From Sabellastarte sp. h YS-2021 (Eukaryota; Annelida; Polychaeta; Sabellida; Sabellidae): a stretch of DNA of 64,000 nucleotides. How positions within the stretch are numbered: the first letter of the stretch is position 1; each line of letters opens with the position of its first letter. The DNA is taken from assembly GCA_964017235.1 (NCBI GenBank), contig OZ024929.1, forward strand, positions 160,007,609-160,071,608. The letters run 5' to 3'. The position numbers were made by a program, and so were the translations under genes. The notes under the pieces are model-generated. The model saw only the letters and a list, made by a program, of their open reading frames with translations, was not told the DNA's origin and did no database searches. Below, piece after piece: positions 22,801-33,800 of this stretch.

Positions 22801-24324
22801 TATGTCCACCCCACTGGGGGGTGGACATATTATTTTTGCTTTTTCCGCCGTCCGGCGTCCCACTTGGTTTCCAGACATTTTAGGCAACAGTTCTTATCCT
22901 ATCTTTACCAAATTTGGCATGCAGGTTTATTGGGTTAATAGCTTGTATGGGATTGCTTTTGGTGATGATAGCTCTATAGCTAACTGAGTAATAGCTACTT
23001 TGCTACTTTTGAGTAGCTCTTTGGTTTCTAGAAATTTTAAGGAATGCTATTAAGCCTAGCTTTCTGAAATTTGGTATGGAGGTTCATTGGGTTAATAGCT
23101 TGTATGGGATTGCTTTTGGGGGGAATTGCTTCATAGATGAGTGAGTAATTAATTAAATAAATGAGTAATTAGCTATTTTGAATACTGAAAAAGGCAAATG
23201 TGCTCATATCTCCTAAACCGTGCGAGATAGAGCGATTTCGTCGAAATTTTCGACCCACAGGGCATCTAAGGAATGTACTCTTTGCAATTTTCAAAAAATT
23301 TTCCCCTCCCCAAAAATGGCGGCCATTTTGAATTTTCGAATTTTTGCCAAAAATGGCAAAACACAAATTTGCTTCTATCTCCTTAACCGTGCGAGATAGA
23401 GCGATTTCGTCGAAATTTTCGACCCACAGGGTATCTAAGGAATGTAATCTTTGCAATTTTCAAAAAAATTTCCCCTCCCCAAAAATGGCGGCCATTTTGA
23501 ATTTTCGAATTTTTGCCAAAAATGGCAAAACACAAATTTGCTTCTATCTCCTTAACCGTGCGAGATAGAGCGATTTCGTCGAAATTTTCGACCCACAGGG
23601 TATCTAAAGAATGTAATCTTTGCAATTTTCAAAAAAATTTCCCCTCCCCAAAAATGGCGGCCATTTTGAATTTTCGAATTTTTGCCAAAAATGGCAAAAC
23701 ACAAATTTGCTTCTATCTCCTTAACCGTGCGAGATAGAGCGATTTCGTCGAAATTTTCGACCCACAGGGTATCTGAGCATTGTATTGTTGGCAATTTTCA
23801 AAAAATGTTCCCCTCCCCAAAAATGGCGGCCATTTTGAATTTTCAAGCAAAACACAAATTTGCTTCTATCTCCTTAACCATGCAAGATAGAGCGATTTCG
23901 TCGAAATTTTCGACCCACGGGGTATCTAAGCAATGTAATCTTTGCAATTTTCAAAACAATTTTCCCCTCCCCAAAAATGGCGGCCATTTTGATTTTTCGA
24001 TTTTTTGCCAAAAATAGAAAAACAGGAATTTGCTTCTATCTTCTTAACCGTGCAAGATAGAGTGATTTCGTCGAAATTTTCGACCCAACCAATGCAAAAA
24101 GGCATGAAGCTGAAATAATTTACATCTACACTAATAAATATTTAAGCATCATTGATGTATTTTACAAATGAAACAGGGTCTTGTAAGACTACTGTACAAT
24201 TTTGGCAAAAGGTTCATGGGGTGGACATTACACATGATAATGTGTGTTCTTCTATGCTATCCTGTTTCTATTCGCATCTACTATCAACAGGGTGTCCTAT
24301 TTCTAGTTTTTTTTTTTTTTTTTT
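22801..24324 (+). mobile_element. Hairpin-headed element A
   Basis: The head at 22801-22829 is a perfect 12-bp palindrome (TATGTCCACCCC, loop ACTGG). After about 370 bp of leader comes a 169-bp satellite. At 24218-24228 GGGGTGGACAT is the inverse of the head, followed by a hairpin ACACATGATAATGTGT (24230-24245), then about 60 bp and a T run. It sits in the right end of DIRS copy 2. Element B (35826) is the same family with the same 3' tail. Confidence 0.75.
23169..24090. repeat. 169-bp satellite array of element A
   Basis: About five and a half monomers; the first three are nearly identical with 169-bp spacing. Words include GAGATAGAGCGATTTCGTCG, TTTTCGACCCACAGGGTATC and CCAAAAATGGCGGCCATTTT. 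Frames of 74-80 residues on both strands are repeat artefacts. Confidence 0.85.
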
Positions 24325-24355
24325 ATAAAAGCTACATTTAAGTAATTAAAATTTT

Positions 24356-24500
24356 CAAATTTATCTCATAAACAGTCCGCGATTTGGACGAAATTTTTGA
24401 CTCGCAGGGTATCTGCAGAGTCTACTGGTATTTTTTACCAAAAATCATTTTCCCGCCATTTTTGACGCCCATCTTGAACATCCATGAAACTTTGTATTTT
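24356..24500. repeat. Satellite array, right part after DIRS copy 2
   Basis: Continues the array of 15673-16623, with GACTCGCAGGGTATCTGC, GAGTCTACTGG and CCATCTTGAA words. Confidence 0.7.
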
Positions 24501-24785
24501 GGGATAAATGGAAAAACGTATTAAACACAGGAAGATTGTCATTTCTACAAAATCATTAATACTCATTGGGACACTTTGTTTTTGCTATGCAAAAACAATT
24601 TTATTTTCTCTTGCAAAGCAATACTCTAGTTTCCTTTGGCTTTGCGGGCACCTGGGGACCCTGTCTGTTCCTCTAATCTTGACCTTACTGATAGCTTGTG
24701 CACTGTTTTCCTAAGAAGTTCTAATGTGCAAATAAATAAATGTGTCTAGTGTATGCAGTTTATAGTACACACTGTGTCTTTCTAG
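24501..24785. other. Intronic sequence upstream of TRMT13 exon
   Basis: No repeat or exon was recognised until the splice acceptor tract TGTGTCTTTCTAG at 24773-24785. Confidence 0.5.
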
Positions 24786-24845
24786 GTCTACTATAAAGAA
24801 GGCATCAATTCAGGAGAACTGAAAGATGATCAATTCCAAGAAAAG
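24786..24845 (+). CDS. TRMT13: TRMT13 exon a
   Basis: 60 nt, 20 codons in phase 0, reading VYYKEGINSGELKDD and onward to QEK. The acceptor is TCTTTCTAG and the donor AAAAG followed by GTACCA. It corresponds to the linker just after the CHHC zinc finger of the family. Confidence 0.75.
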
Positions 24846-27800
24846 GTACCATATAATATATAGTGAAATTTGATGCAGTAATTTTAAAGGATGAAAAGGT
24901 TTTCAGGAGTAAAGTCGTAGAAGTATGGCTGATTATGGTTTGTTGACATTGAGAATGAAAAATAAACTTTCCTGCTTCTTCATCTCAGTATTTGAATTTT
25001 GTTATTAGTATTGGGATTGTTATATGTATGATTGATTGATTGTATTAATTTTCTATATATCTTATGTCACGACTTTTGTGTCTATATTTGCCACTATATT
25101 TATAGCAAGTGGACATTTTTCGTAGATGCTATATTTCGGAAACTCAGAAACCACTGAAATTAGCACCATAATGACATACACTTCATAGTGGAAAGTGTTT
25201 TATGATATAATGACTAGCAATGAAGCAAAATATTCAGTAACTGTGTTTGATCATCTGTCAAGAGAAAAATGGGCGAGTAATCAAATATTTGTACGGCAAA
25301 AATGTAAATTTAGTCAAAATTTTCGTTTCCAGACTCTAACTCGAAAACACTTTGTCCAGTCAAATTCAAACTTGACAGGAAGATAGATCACCATCATAGC
25401 TAGGTTCCTTTCAGAATTCCGTCCATCGTTTGTCCATTTTTTGTCCGTTTGTCCATCAATATTTCTGATTCTGGACTCTAACTGGAAAATGCTTTGTCCA
25501 ATCGAATTCAGACTTGACAGGAAGATAGATCACCATCATAGCTAGGATCCTCTCGAAATTGGTGTAATTCCGTTTGTTCGTTTGTCCGTTTTTTGTCTGT
25601 TTGTCCGTCAATATTTCCGTTTCCGGACTCTAACTCCAAAACGCTTTGTCCAATCGAATTCAAACTTGACAGGGAGATAGATCACCATCATAGCTAAGTT
25701 GCTTTCGAAATTGGTGTAATTCCGTCCATTTGTTTGTTCATTTATAGCATAGATACAATTATGTAACCTAGATTACAAGTTTTACATTTCTTACCAAGTC
25801 TAACACGTTACCTTAAATGGGAGACCTAACATTTCTTTCCTTGTTTCTAAATTTAATTACAGTAGTCGCTAACCTTGTTGCAGCCGGTGCAATCCGCCTT
25901 TTGGGGCATCTCTGACCCTCTTGTTGTTGTTTCAGGTGACTCTGAGGTCAGCTGTACCTGAGGAAATAGAAGAGCTACTATTGAAAATTAGACAGATCTT
26001 CAAAGGTGTGAGCATATGTTAGTAACGGTGGTTGTTTGACTCAATATTTTTCTCGACTTTTCCCAGAAATACAAATTATCTGACTTGCATGATATTGCAT
26101 GACATTTAACTTTAATAAATAGTTTTTACTTTAAACAAGTTATTATGAGACTGTCCGTTTGTGTTTTTCAATATTTCTTTTTAGTTGTCAAGTAAAATAG
26201 TGTTGAGTAAAACATTGTCCATAGCAATAACTGTAAAATTTACAACACCATGTAAATTTGCCACTTTTAAAACCTCAATCTACTTTAGATTATTATTATG
26301 TATAAAATTTTCTGTAAAGTTTTCTATTGCTTAAATTCAAAGGTGTCACAATTTGACTATGGGGAGTGATATAACCCACCAAAATCTTTGTTGAAGGGGC
26401 CACAGTGACAGTGTGGTAATATTCTTGCCTCCCACCTCTGAGATCGGTGTTCGATTCCCGGCCCGACCTCAAGTGGGAAAGCTGGTAGTTGCTTGCCGTT
26501 GGTCGGTAGTTTACAGTACAGAACCGTGAACAACTGAATGCACTGGTTTCCTCTGCCCTCCCAACTACCCGTCATGATATGACCTGTACAGTGTTGAAAG
26601 TGACGTAAAAACCCCAAATAAGTAAAAATCTTTGTTCATAAAATGTAACAGAGCCTAGAGAAAACTTTTAAAAAGAATTGTAATGTCTGAAGAAGTTAAT
26701 TTGGAATCAGGCTAAATAATGAACAAGCAGGAAACATGACCGCATTTTTTGGTCTTGGTAATGTAAGGTTTATGACTTATTTTTAAGTCTCAAGTAGTAT
26801 CTAAAGCAGTAGTTGAGGTATCCAAACTAGGTTTATTTCCTGTCAGTAAGTGTGACTATGTTAGACCTACACATTTGTTACCCCACAGCCCTTACAAAGT
26901 TGATACTTGGTAGGGACATTGGTTAGGATGTTTAGGTGTGCAACGTCATGGTCTAAATCTAAATCTAAATCTACTGCTTTGCAGGCGCAATATCTTCCCC
27001 AAGGGGAACTCAGTGCGCTAACTAATCATGTATAATTTCCAAGTCATAGTGGGGGACGAGTCCAGGTCTGTATTCCGATGGTTGTGGGTGTGAACGTGGG
27101 GAAGAATCTAGGTCGGAAAACCTCGGAAACCGTAAGGTGTAGGAAATTGATACTTGGTAGGGACATTGGTTAGGGGGTGTAAGTGTGCAACGTCATGGTC
27201 TGACCTTGATTTGACCTTGATGTAGTGACCTTGAGTTTGAAAATCTTGTCCAGGCTATATCTCGGAAACTGTAAGGTGTAGGAAGTTGATACTTGGTAGG
27301 GACACTGGTTAGGGAGTTTAGGTGTGCAACGTCATGGTCTGACCTTGATTTGACCTTGCTGTAGTGACCTTGACCTATAAAATCTTGTCCGGGCTATATC
27401 TCGGAAACCGTAAGGTGTAGGAAGTTGATACTTGGTAGGTACATTGGTTGGGGTGTGTAGGTGTGCAACGTCATGGTCTGACCTTGATTTGACCTTGAAC
27501 CTTGCTGTAGTGACCTTGACCTATAAAATTTTGTCCGGGCTATGTCTCGGAAACCGTAAGGTGTAGGAAATTGATACTTGGTAGGGACATTGGTTAGGGG
27601 GTGTAGGTGTGCAACGTCATGGTCTGACCTTGATTTGACCTTGCCATACTGACCTTGGCCCGGGCTATATCTCGGAAACCGTAAGGTGTAGGAAGTTGAT
27701 GCTTGGTAGGGACATTGGTTAGGGGTTGTAGGTGTGCAGCATCATGGTGTGACCTTGATTTGACCTTTGAACTTGTCGTAGTGACCTTGACCTTTAAAAT

Positions 27801-30800
27801 CTTGTTGCACCTTTGGGTCTGTCTTTTTGATGCAGATTAAGCACTGTTAAAGTCATATTAGAATTCATTAAGAATTTTACTTTTACAACTTCCCATTGTA
27901 ACAGATGGAGTTTCATCAAGTGAGCCACAGATTTTGCTCCAACACCACACATAAGCATTCATTGAATGTATTACCACTTCTGTATGCATGGTAATATTCA
28001 ACATATCTAAACCATAATTTGGCCATGCCAGATGCAGATAAAGAGTACATGCATTATCTTTCTCTTAGACATTATTTTCCTATTTAAACATTGTTTGGAC
28101 CTTTATATAACTGACAGTGCTCTGAAAGTATCCTGAACTCTATCTTGTAAAATTCGAAATGCAGTGTGACAATTGCTATGTGTTTACCTATGTCTTTACT
28201 CTTTGTCAAATTTTTTTTTTCTCTTTCCTTTCTTGTGTGTATTGTATGAACTACAATGTCTTACATCAAATAAAAATATATTTCACCCAAAAAAAAAAAA
28301 AAAAAAAAAAGAGTACATGCATTATCTTTCTCTTAGACATTATTTTCCTATTTAAACATTGTTTGGACCTTTATATAACTGACAGTGCTCTGAAAGTATC
28401 CTGAACTTTGCACTGATATAGTACTTCTTATATCTCAGATTCATGGTGTTAAAAATATTTCCCTAGGCTGTGGGGTACGGGCATCTCTGATGCTATTTTT
28501 TATGTCAGCTGACTTGTCAGTCAGCTGACATTATGTCGTCACTCTGTGGCGTGGGCGTACGCATACGCGTCCGCGTGAACAACTTCTCCTCCAAAACTAC
28601 AAGGCCTAGAGACGTGCTGTTTTTTTTAAAAGATACCTTATCTATCGAGGATGAAAAATTGTTCAAGGCATGCAAATCTGTCTGTTCGTCTGTTTGCTAG
28701 AGACATTACAAGGGGGGTACCCCCACCAAAAGTGTGAAAATTTCAACACTTAATCACAATTTTCTCAGTGACTATTGCAGGGATTTCTCTCATATCTTGC
28801 ATATATGTACTAGGCCAGAGGTAGATTCTCTTGTGTGAGTATGAGACCTGGATCTGTCTTACTTTTTTTTTAATAAATTTTTTTAATAATTTTTAATGCA
28901 TTAAAATTCATGAAATCATGCACAAAATCATTTATAACTTGAAAACTGTTGCATCTAGAGCATTTTGTTAAAATATGTTATTCAGCTACTTTTTTCATAG
29001 CTACAATATGGTGAGTAAGTTGGGTGCCTGTCTCAATAGCTAAGTGAGTAATAGCTACTTTTGGGCTTTTCAGTAACTTCCATCATGAGTAGAATCACTT
29101 GTAACTTAAAAAGTATTGCATTTAGAGAATTTCGTATAAATATGTTATTCAGCTACTTTTGGGTCAGCTATAACATAGTAAAATTTTAGACCTGTAGCTC
29201 ATGGCATAGCTGAGTAATAGCTACTTTTAGGTTATCACTGTTGAGTAAATCGCTTATAACTTCAAAACTATTGCATTTAGAGAATTTCGTATAAATATGT
29301 TATTCAGCTACTTTTGGGTCAGCTATAACATAGTAAAATTTCAGACCTGTAGCTCATGGCATAGCTGAGTAATAGTTACTTTTAGGTTATCACTGTTGAG
29401 TAAATCGCTTATAACTTGGAAACTATTGCATTTAGAGTATTTTGTTTCAATATGTTATTCACCTATTTTGGGATCAGCTATAACATAGTGAAGTTTCAGA
29501 TCTGTGGCTCATTGCATAGCTGAGTAATAGCTACTTTGAAGTTCTCACTATTGAGTAAATCGGTTGTAATTGGAAAACTATTGCATTTAGAGAATTTCGT
29601 ATAAATATGTTATTCAGCTACTTTTGGGTCAGCTATAACATAGTAAAATTTCAGACCTGTAGCTCATGGCATAGCTGAGTAATAGCTACTTTTAGGTTAT
29701 CACTGTTGAGTAAATCGCTTATAACTTGGAAACTATTGCATTTAGAGTATTTTGTTTCAATATGTTATTCACCTATTTTGGGATCAGCTATAACATAGTG
29801 AAGTTTCAGATCTGTGGCTCATTGCATAGCTGAGTAATAGCTACTTTGAAGTTCTCACTATTGAGTAAATCGGTTGTAATTGGAAAACTATTGCATTTAG
29901 AGAATTTCGTATAAATATGTTATTCAGCTACTTTTGAGTCAGCTATAACATAGTAAAATTTCAGACCTGTAGCTCATGGCATAGCTGAGTAATAGCTACT
30001 TTTAGGTCATCACTATTGAGTAAATCAGTTGTAACTCGAAAACTATTGCATTTACAGTATTTTGCTTAAATATGTTGTTCACCTACTTTTGGGTCAGCTA
30101 TAACATAGTAAAATTTCAGACCTGTAGCTCATTGCATAGCTGAGTAATAACTACTTTGAGGTTCTCACTATTGAGTAAATCAGTTGTAATTGCAAAACTA
30201 TTGCATTTAGAGAATTTCGTATAAATATGTTATTCAGCTACTTTTGGGTCAGCTATAACATAGTAAAATTTCAGACCTGTAGCTCATGGCATAGCTGAGT
30301 AATAGCTACTTTTAGATCATCACTATTGAGTAAATCAGTTGTAACTTGAAAACTATTGCATTTACAGTATTTTGCTTAAATATGTTGTTCACCTACTTTT
30401 GGGTCAGCTATAACATAGTAAAATTTCAGACCTGTAGCTCATGGCATAGCTGAGTAATAGCTACTTTTAGGTTATCACTGTTAAGTAAATCGCTTATAAC
30501 TTGGAAATTATTGCATTTAGAGTATTTTGTTTCAATATGTTATTCACCTATTTTGGGGTCAGCTATAACATAGTGAAGTTCCAGACCTGTGACTCATTGC
30601 ATAGCTGAGTAATAGCTACTTTGAAGTTCTCAATGTTGAGTAAATCACTTGTAATTTGAAAACTATTGCATTTAGAGAATTTAGTATAAATATGTTATTC
30701 AGCTACTTTTGGGTCAGCTATAACATAGTAAAATTTCAGACCTGTAGCTCATGGCATAGCTGAGTAATAGCTACTTTTAGGTTATCACTGTTGAGTAAAT

Positions 30801-33800
30801 CACTTATAACTTGAAAACTATTGCATTTAGAGTATTTTGTTGCAATATGTTATTCACCTATTTTGGGGTCAGCTATAACATAGTGAAGTTCCAGACCTGT
30901 GGCTCATTGCATAGCTGAGTAATAGCTACTTTGAAGTTCTCACTGTTGAGTAAATCAGTTGTAATTGGAAAACTATTGCCTTTACAGAAATTTGTGCAAA
31001 TATGTTATTCAGCTACTTTTGGGTCAGCTATAACATAGTGAAATTACAGACCTGTAGCTCATGGCACAACTGAGCAATAGCTATTCTCAGGCACTGACTG
31101 TTGAGTAAATCAGCTATAACTTGAAAAATATTGCATTTGGAGTATTTTGTTAAAATACATTGTTCACCTACTTTGGGGTTAGCTATAACATAGTGAAATT
31201 ACAGACCTATAGCTCATGGCATAGTGGAGCAATAGCTATTTTCAGGTTCTCACTATTGAGTAAATCAGTTGTAACTTGAAAACTATTGCATTTACAGTAT
31301 TTTGCTTAAATATGTTGTTCACCTACTTTTAGGTCAGCTATAACAGTGCAAAAATTCAGACATGTAGCTCATTGCATAGCTGAGTAATAGTTACTTTGAG
31401 GTTCTCACTCTTGAGTAAATCAGTTGTAACTTGAAAATTATTACATTTAGAGTATTTTGTTTAAATATGTTATTCACATAATTTTTGGTCAGCTATAACA
31501 TAGTGAAATTGCAGACCTCTATGTCATGGCATAGCTGAGCAATAGCTTCTTTCAGGTTCTCACTGTTGAGTAAATCATTGTATCCAACCTGTAGGAAATC
31601 ATGGGCTGGGAATCTATTAATATGGTCCGATTTGACCTTGGAACCCTCCTTCAAGGTCAAATGAGGATAGCCAAACATAAAAGTGCTTATAACTCGCTTA
31701 TTATTGGTCCTAGAGGTTGGAATGAAAACCAACCTATAGAAAATCATGAGCTGGGAATTTTTTGGTGTGGTCGGATTTCACCTTGGACCCCTCCTTCAAG
31801 GTCAAATGAGAATAGCCAAACTTAAAAGTGCTTATAACTCACTTATTATTGGTCCTAGAGGTTTCCAATGGAAAACCAACCTATAGAAAATCATGGGCTG
31901 GGAATCTTTTGGTGTGGTCGGATTTGACCTTAGACCCCTCCTTCCAGGTTAAACGAAGATAGCCAAACTTAAAGTGCTTATAACTCGCGTATTATTGGTC
32001 TTGGAGGTTTGGGATGGTAAACCAACATATAGGAAATCATGGGCTGGGATTCTTTTGGTGTGGTCAGATTTGACCTGGGACCCCTCCTTCAAGGTCAATT
32101 GAGGATAGCCAAACTTACAATTGCTTAGAACTCGCTTATTATTGGTCCTACAAGTTTGGGATGGTAAACAAGCTACAGGAAATCATGGGCTGGGAATTTT
32201 TTTGTGTGGTCGGATTTGACCTTGGACCCCCTCCTTCAAGGTCAAACAAGGATAGCCAAACTTAAAAAGTGCCTATGACTCACTTTTTATTGGTCCGAGA
32301 GGTTTGGGATGGTAAACCATCCTAAATTCTTTGGCTGGGAATCTTTTGGTATGGTCAGATTTGACCTTTGGACCCCTTCTTCATGGTCGAACGAGGATAT
32401 TGCATTTATAGTATTTCTTTAAATATTTTTAACCTACTTTTTACACTTAAACAATTACCTTGTTACTTTATTTCATAATACCATTTGCAGGGCACAACTT
32501 TTTTGTCCTTTTCTTCTGTCAGCTTCGGAATATCTTTCGAACATGCTGTTCAGTTACCATTTACTGTATTTCTGTACAGCCCTTTCCCTGATAATTATGC
32601 TTTCCTCTCATTATCACCATCACAAATCAAAAACATTCAGTCAGCTGACACAGTGCCCGTTCACGGGCACTCTCCTCTTGTTTTATATCTGTTAACAAAG
32701 TTGCTGACATACTATCATTGTCTTGTTTTGCTAGATCATGTCAAAGAAATTAAAAAGGAAATTTCATTTCATCCTGTTCTTGAAGAGGAATCTAAAAATC
32801 CAATGAATGGATCACAAGCACAAAAACACATTGCTCAGCAGGTAAAGATTTGAATAAATTATGTGAAAACCAGAAGTGTGGACAACGTAAATCAATTTTC
32901 ATAATGTAACTATCAGAAAAAACTGCACAGAATATTTAAGAATTGGTTGTTAGAAATGTCAGTATTTTCATCTTTTTGATGACAGTTACAACAAATAAAT
33001 TTGGCTTGATCTCACAATTTTACTATTGGGTAAAATGGAGTTGATTAACTTCAAAATATATCACAAGACCAAAAGGTGTTTTGGTTCCCTTGCGCGAGCG
33101 CAAAGCCATCAGAGACACGAGTAGTGCACTAGAATTTATGAAAGTCTCGTGACACAAAGAAATTCCAACTTAGGTACATCCCACAGCTTTTCCCGAACTG
33201 AGACTGTCACCCATCCAAGTACTAACATAGCCCATTGCTGCTTAACTTCAGTGAGCAGAGAAATAGTCATCACTCTGTGCCACAGTTTATGAAAGTCCGA
33301 TGCAAGAAGGACATATGTATGGGAAAAAGCCGAAAGGACATATGTCCTTTTAGCTATTGGAGAGCAAGAGAGGCAAATTCAGAACCGATGCAAGGACATA
33401 TGTATGGGAAAAAGGCAAAAGGACATGTGTCCTTTTAGGTATTGGAGAGCAAGAGAGGCAAATTCAGAATGCACAGGTGTTGTCAATTTCATCACAGTCT
33501 GGAGACCAAAAAAAGGTGATCTGTAGAAGCGCGAGCTCTAGCGAGGCCCTCACTTAAAAAACATTTGCACTTTCAAATTAAAGCTCAGTTATGCTCACAG
33601 TTCAGTTTCACCATATCATGGAGAAGCTTCAGAAATACTGGAACTTGTTCATTTTGAAGTGCGGAAAACTTGTTTTGGATTTTCCTGAATAGTTAGACCC
33701 CTAGCAATTTAGCAAAAAGAATGTGGACTAATGGATTTATTGGTTCAGAAAGCTATTGGCCTTGCACAAAAAGATAAAGCTGAATAGGTAAAGATATGAA

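Larger units (their letters stand above)
16624..24355 (+). mobile_element. DIRS retrotransposon copy 2, interrupted by element A
   Basis: The left end begins TTTTATTGCGCTGGGACTG and the right end is AAGCTACATTTAAGTAATTA. The element splits one satellite array. Its coding regions are broken: Gag is decayed, RT/RNase H carries an internal ~835-bp tandem duplication, and the recombinase is frameshifted. Element A (22801-24324) lies in its 3' end, splitting the GTAGCTTTTATAAAAGCTAC-like right terminus. Confidence 0.75.
26879..28500 (+). mobile_element. Hairpin-headed element E (D family)
   Basis: Starts with the head arm TACCCCACAGCC (26879-26890); the second arm of the palindrome is deleted. 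The 3' end has GGCTGTGGGGTA (28466-28477, exact inverse), the hairpin GCATCTCTGATGC (28481-28493) and a T run. It contains a ~137-bp satellite, a short foreign insert (about 26957-27112) and a poly(A) insert (28140-28310). Its end abuts the head of element G. Confidence 0.75.
28503..32684 (+). mobile_element. Hairpin-headed element G
   Basis: The head is a perfect 12-bp palindrome, TGTCAGCTGACT, loop TGTC, AGTCAGCTGACA (28503-28530). The 3' end has a perfect inverse copy AGTCAGCTGACA at 32639-32650, then the hairpin AGTGCCCGTTCACGGGCACT (32652-32671) and CTCCTCTTGTTTT. It holds two different satellite arrays and no coding sequence. It ends about 50 bp before TRMT13 exon c. Confidence 0.8.

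Noticed and set aside
23169..24017. 74-111-residue frames on both strands in the 169-bp array (and similar ones at 53900-55290)
   Set aside because: Both strands are open at once because of the repeat composition. Frames are periodic with the satellite.
1..24785. Upstream TRMT13 zinc-finger exons
   Set aside because: I looked for a CHHC/CCCH-coding exon with splice sites and found none that I could defend; they are probably upstream of the window.
26393..26500. Functional tRNA gene
   Set aside because: Only the B box is tRNA-like, no cloverleaf closes, and target duplications plus a SINE tail are present.
28173..28404. Small open frames across the poly(A) tract
   Set aside because: The Lys run is the poly(A) tail of a retroposed insert; no coding signal on either side.
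33181..33270. Functional 5S rRNA gene
   Set aside because: Only the 3' part of 5S is recognisable, diverged, and joined to unrelated sequence.
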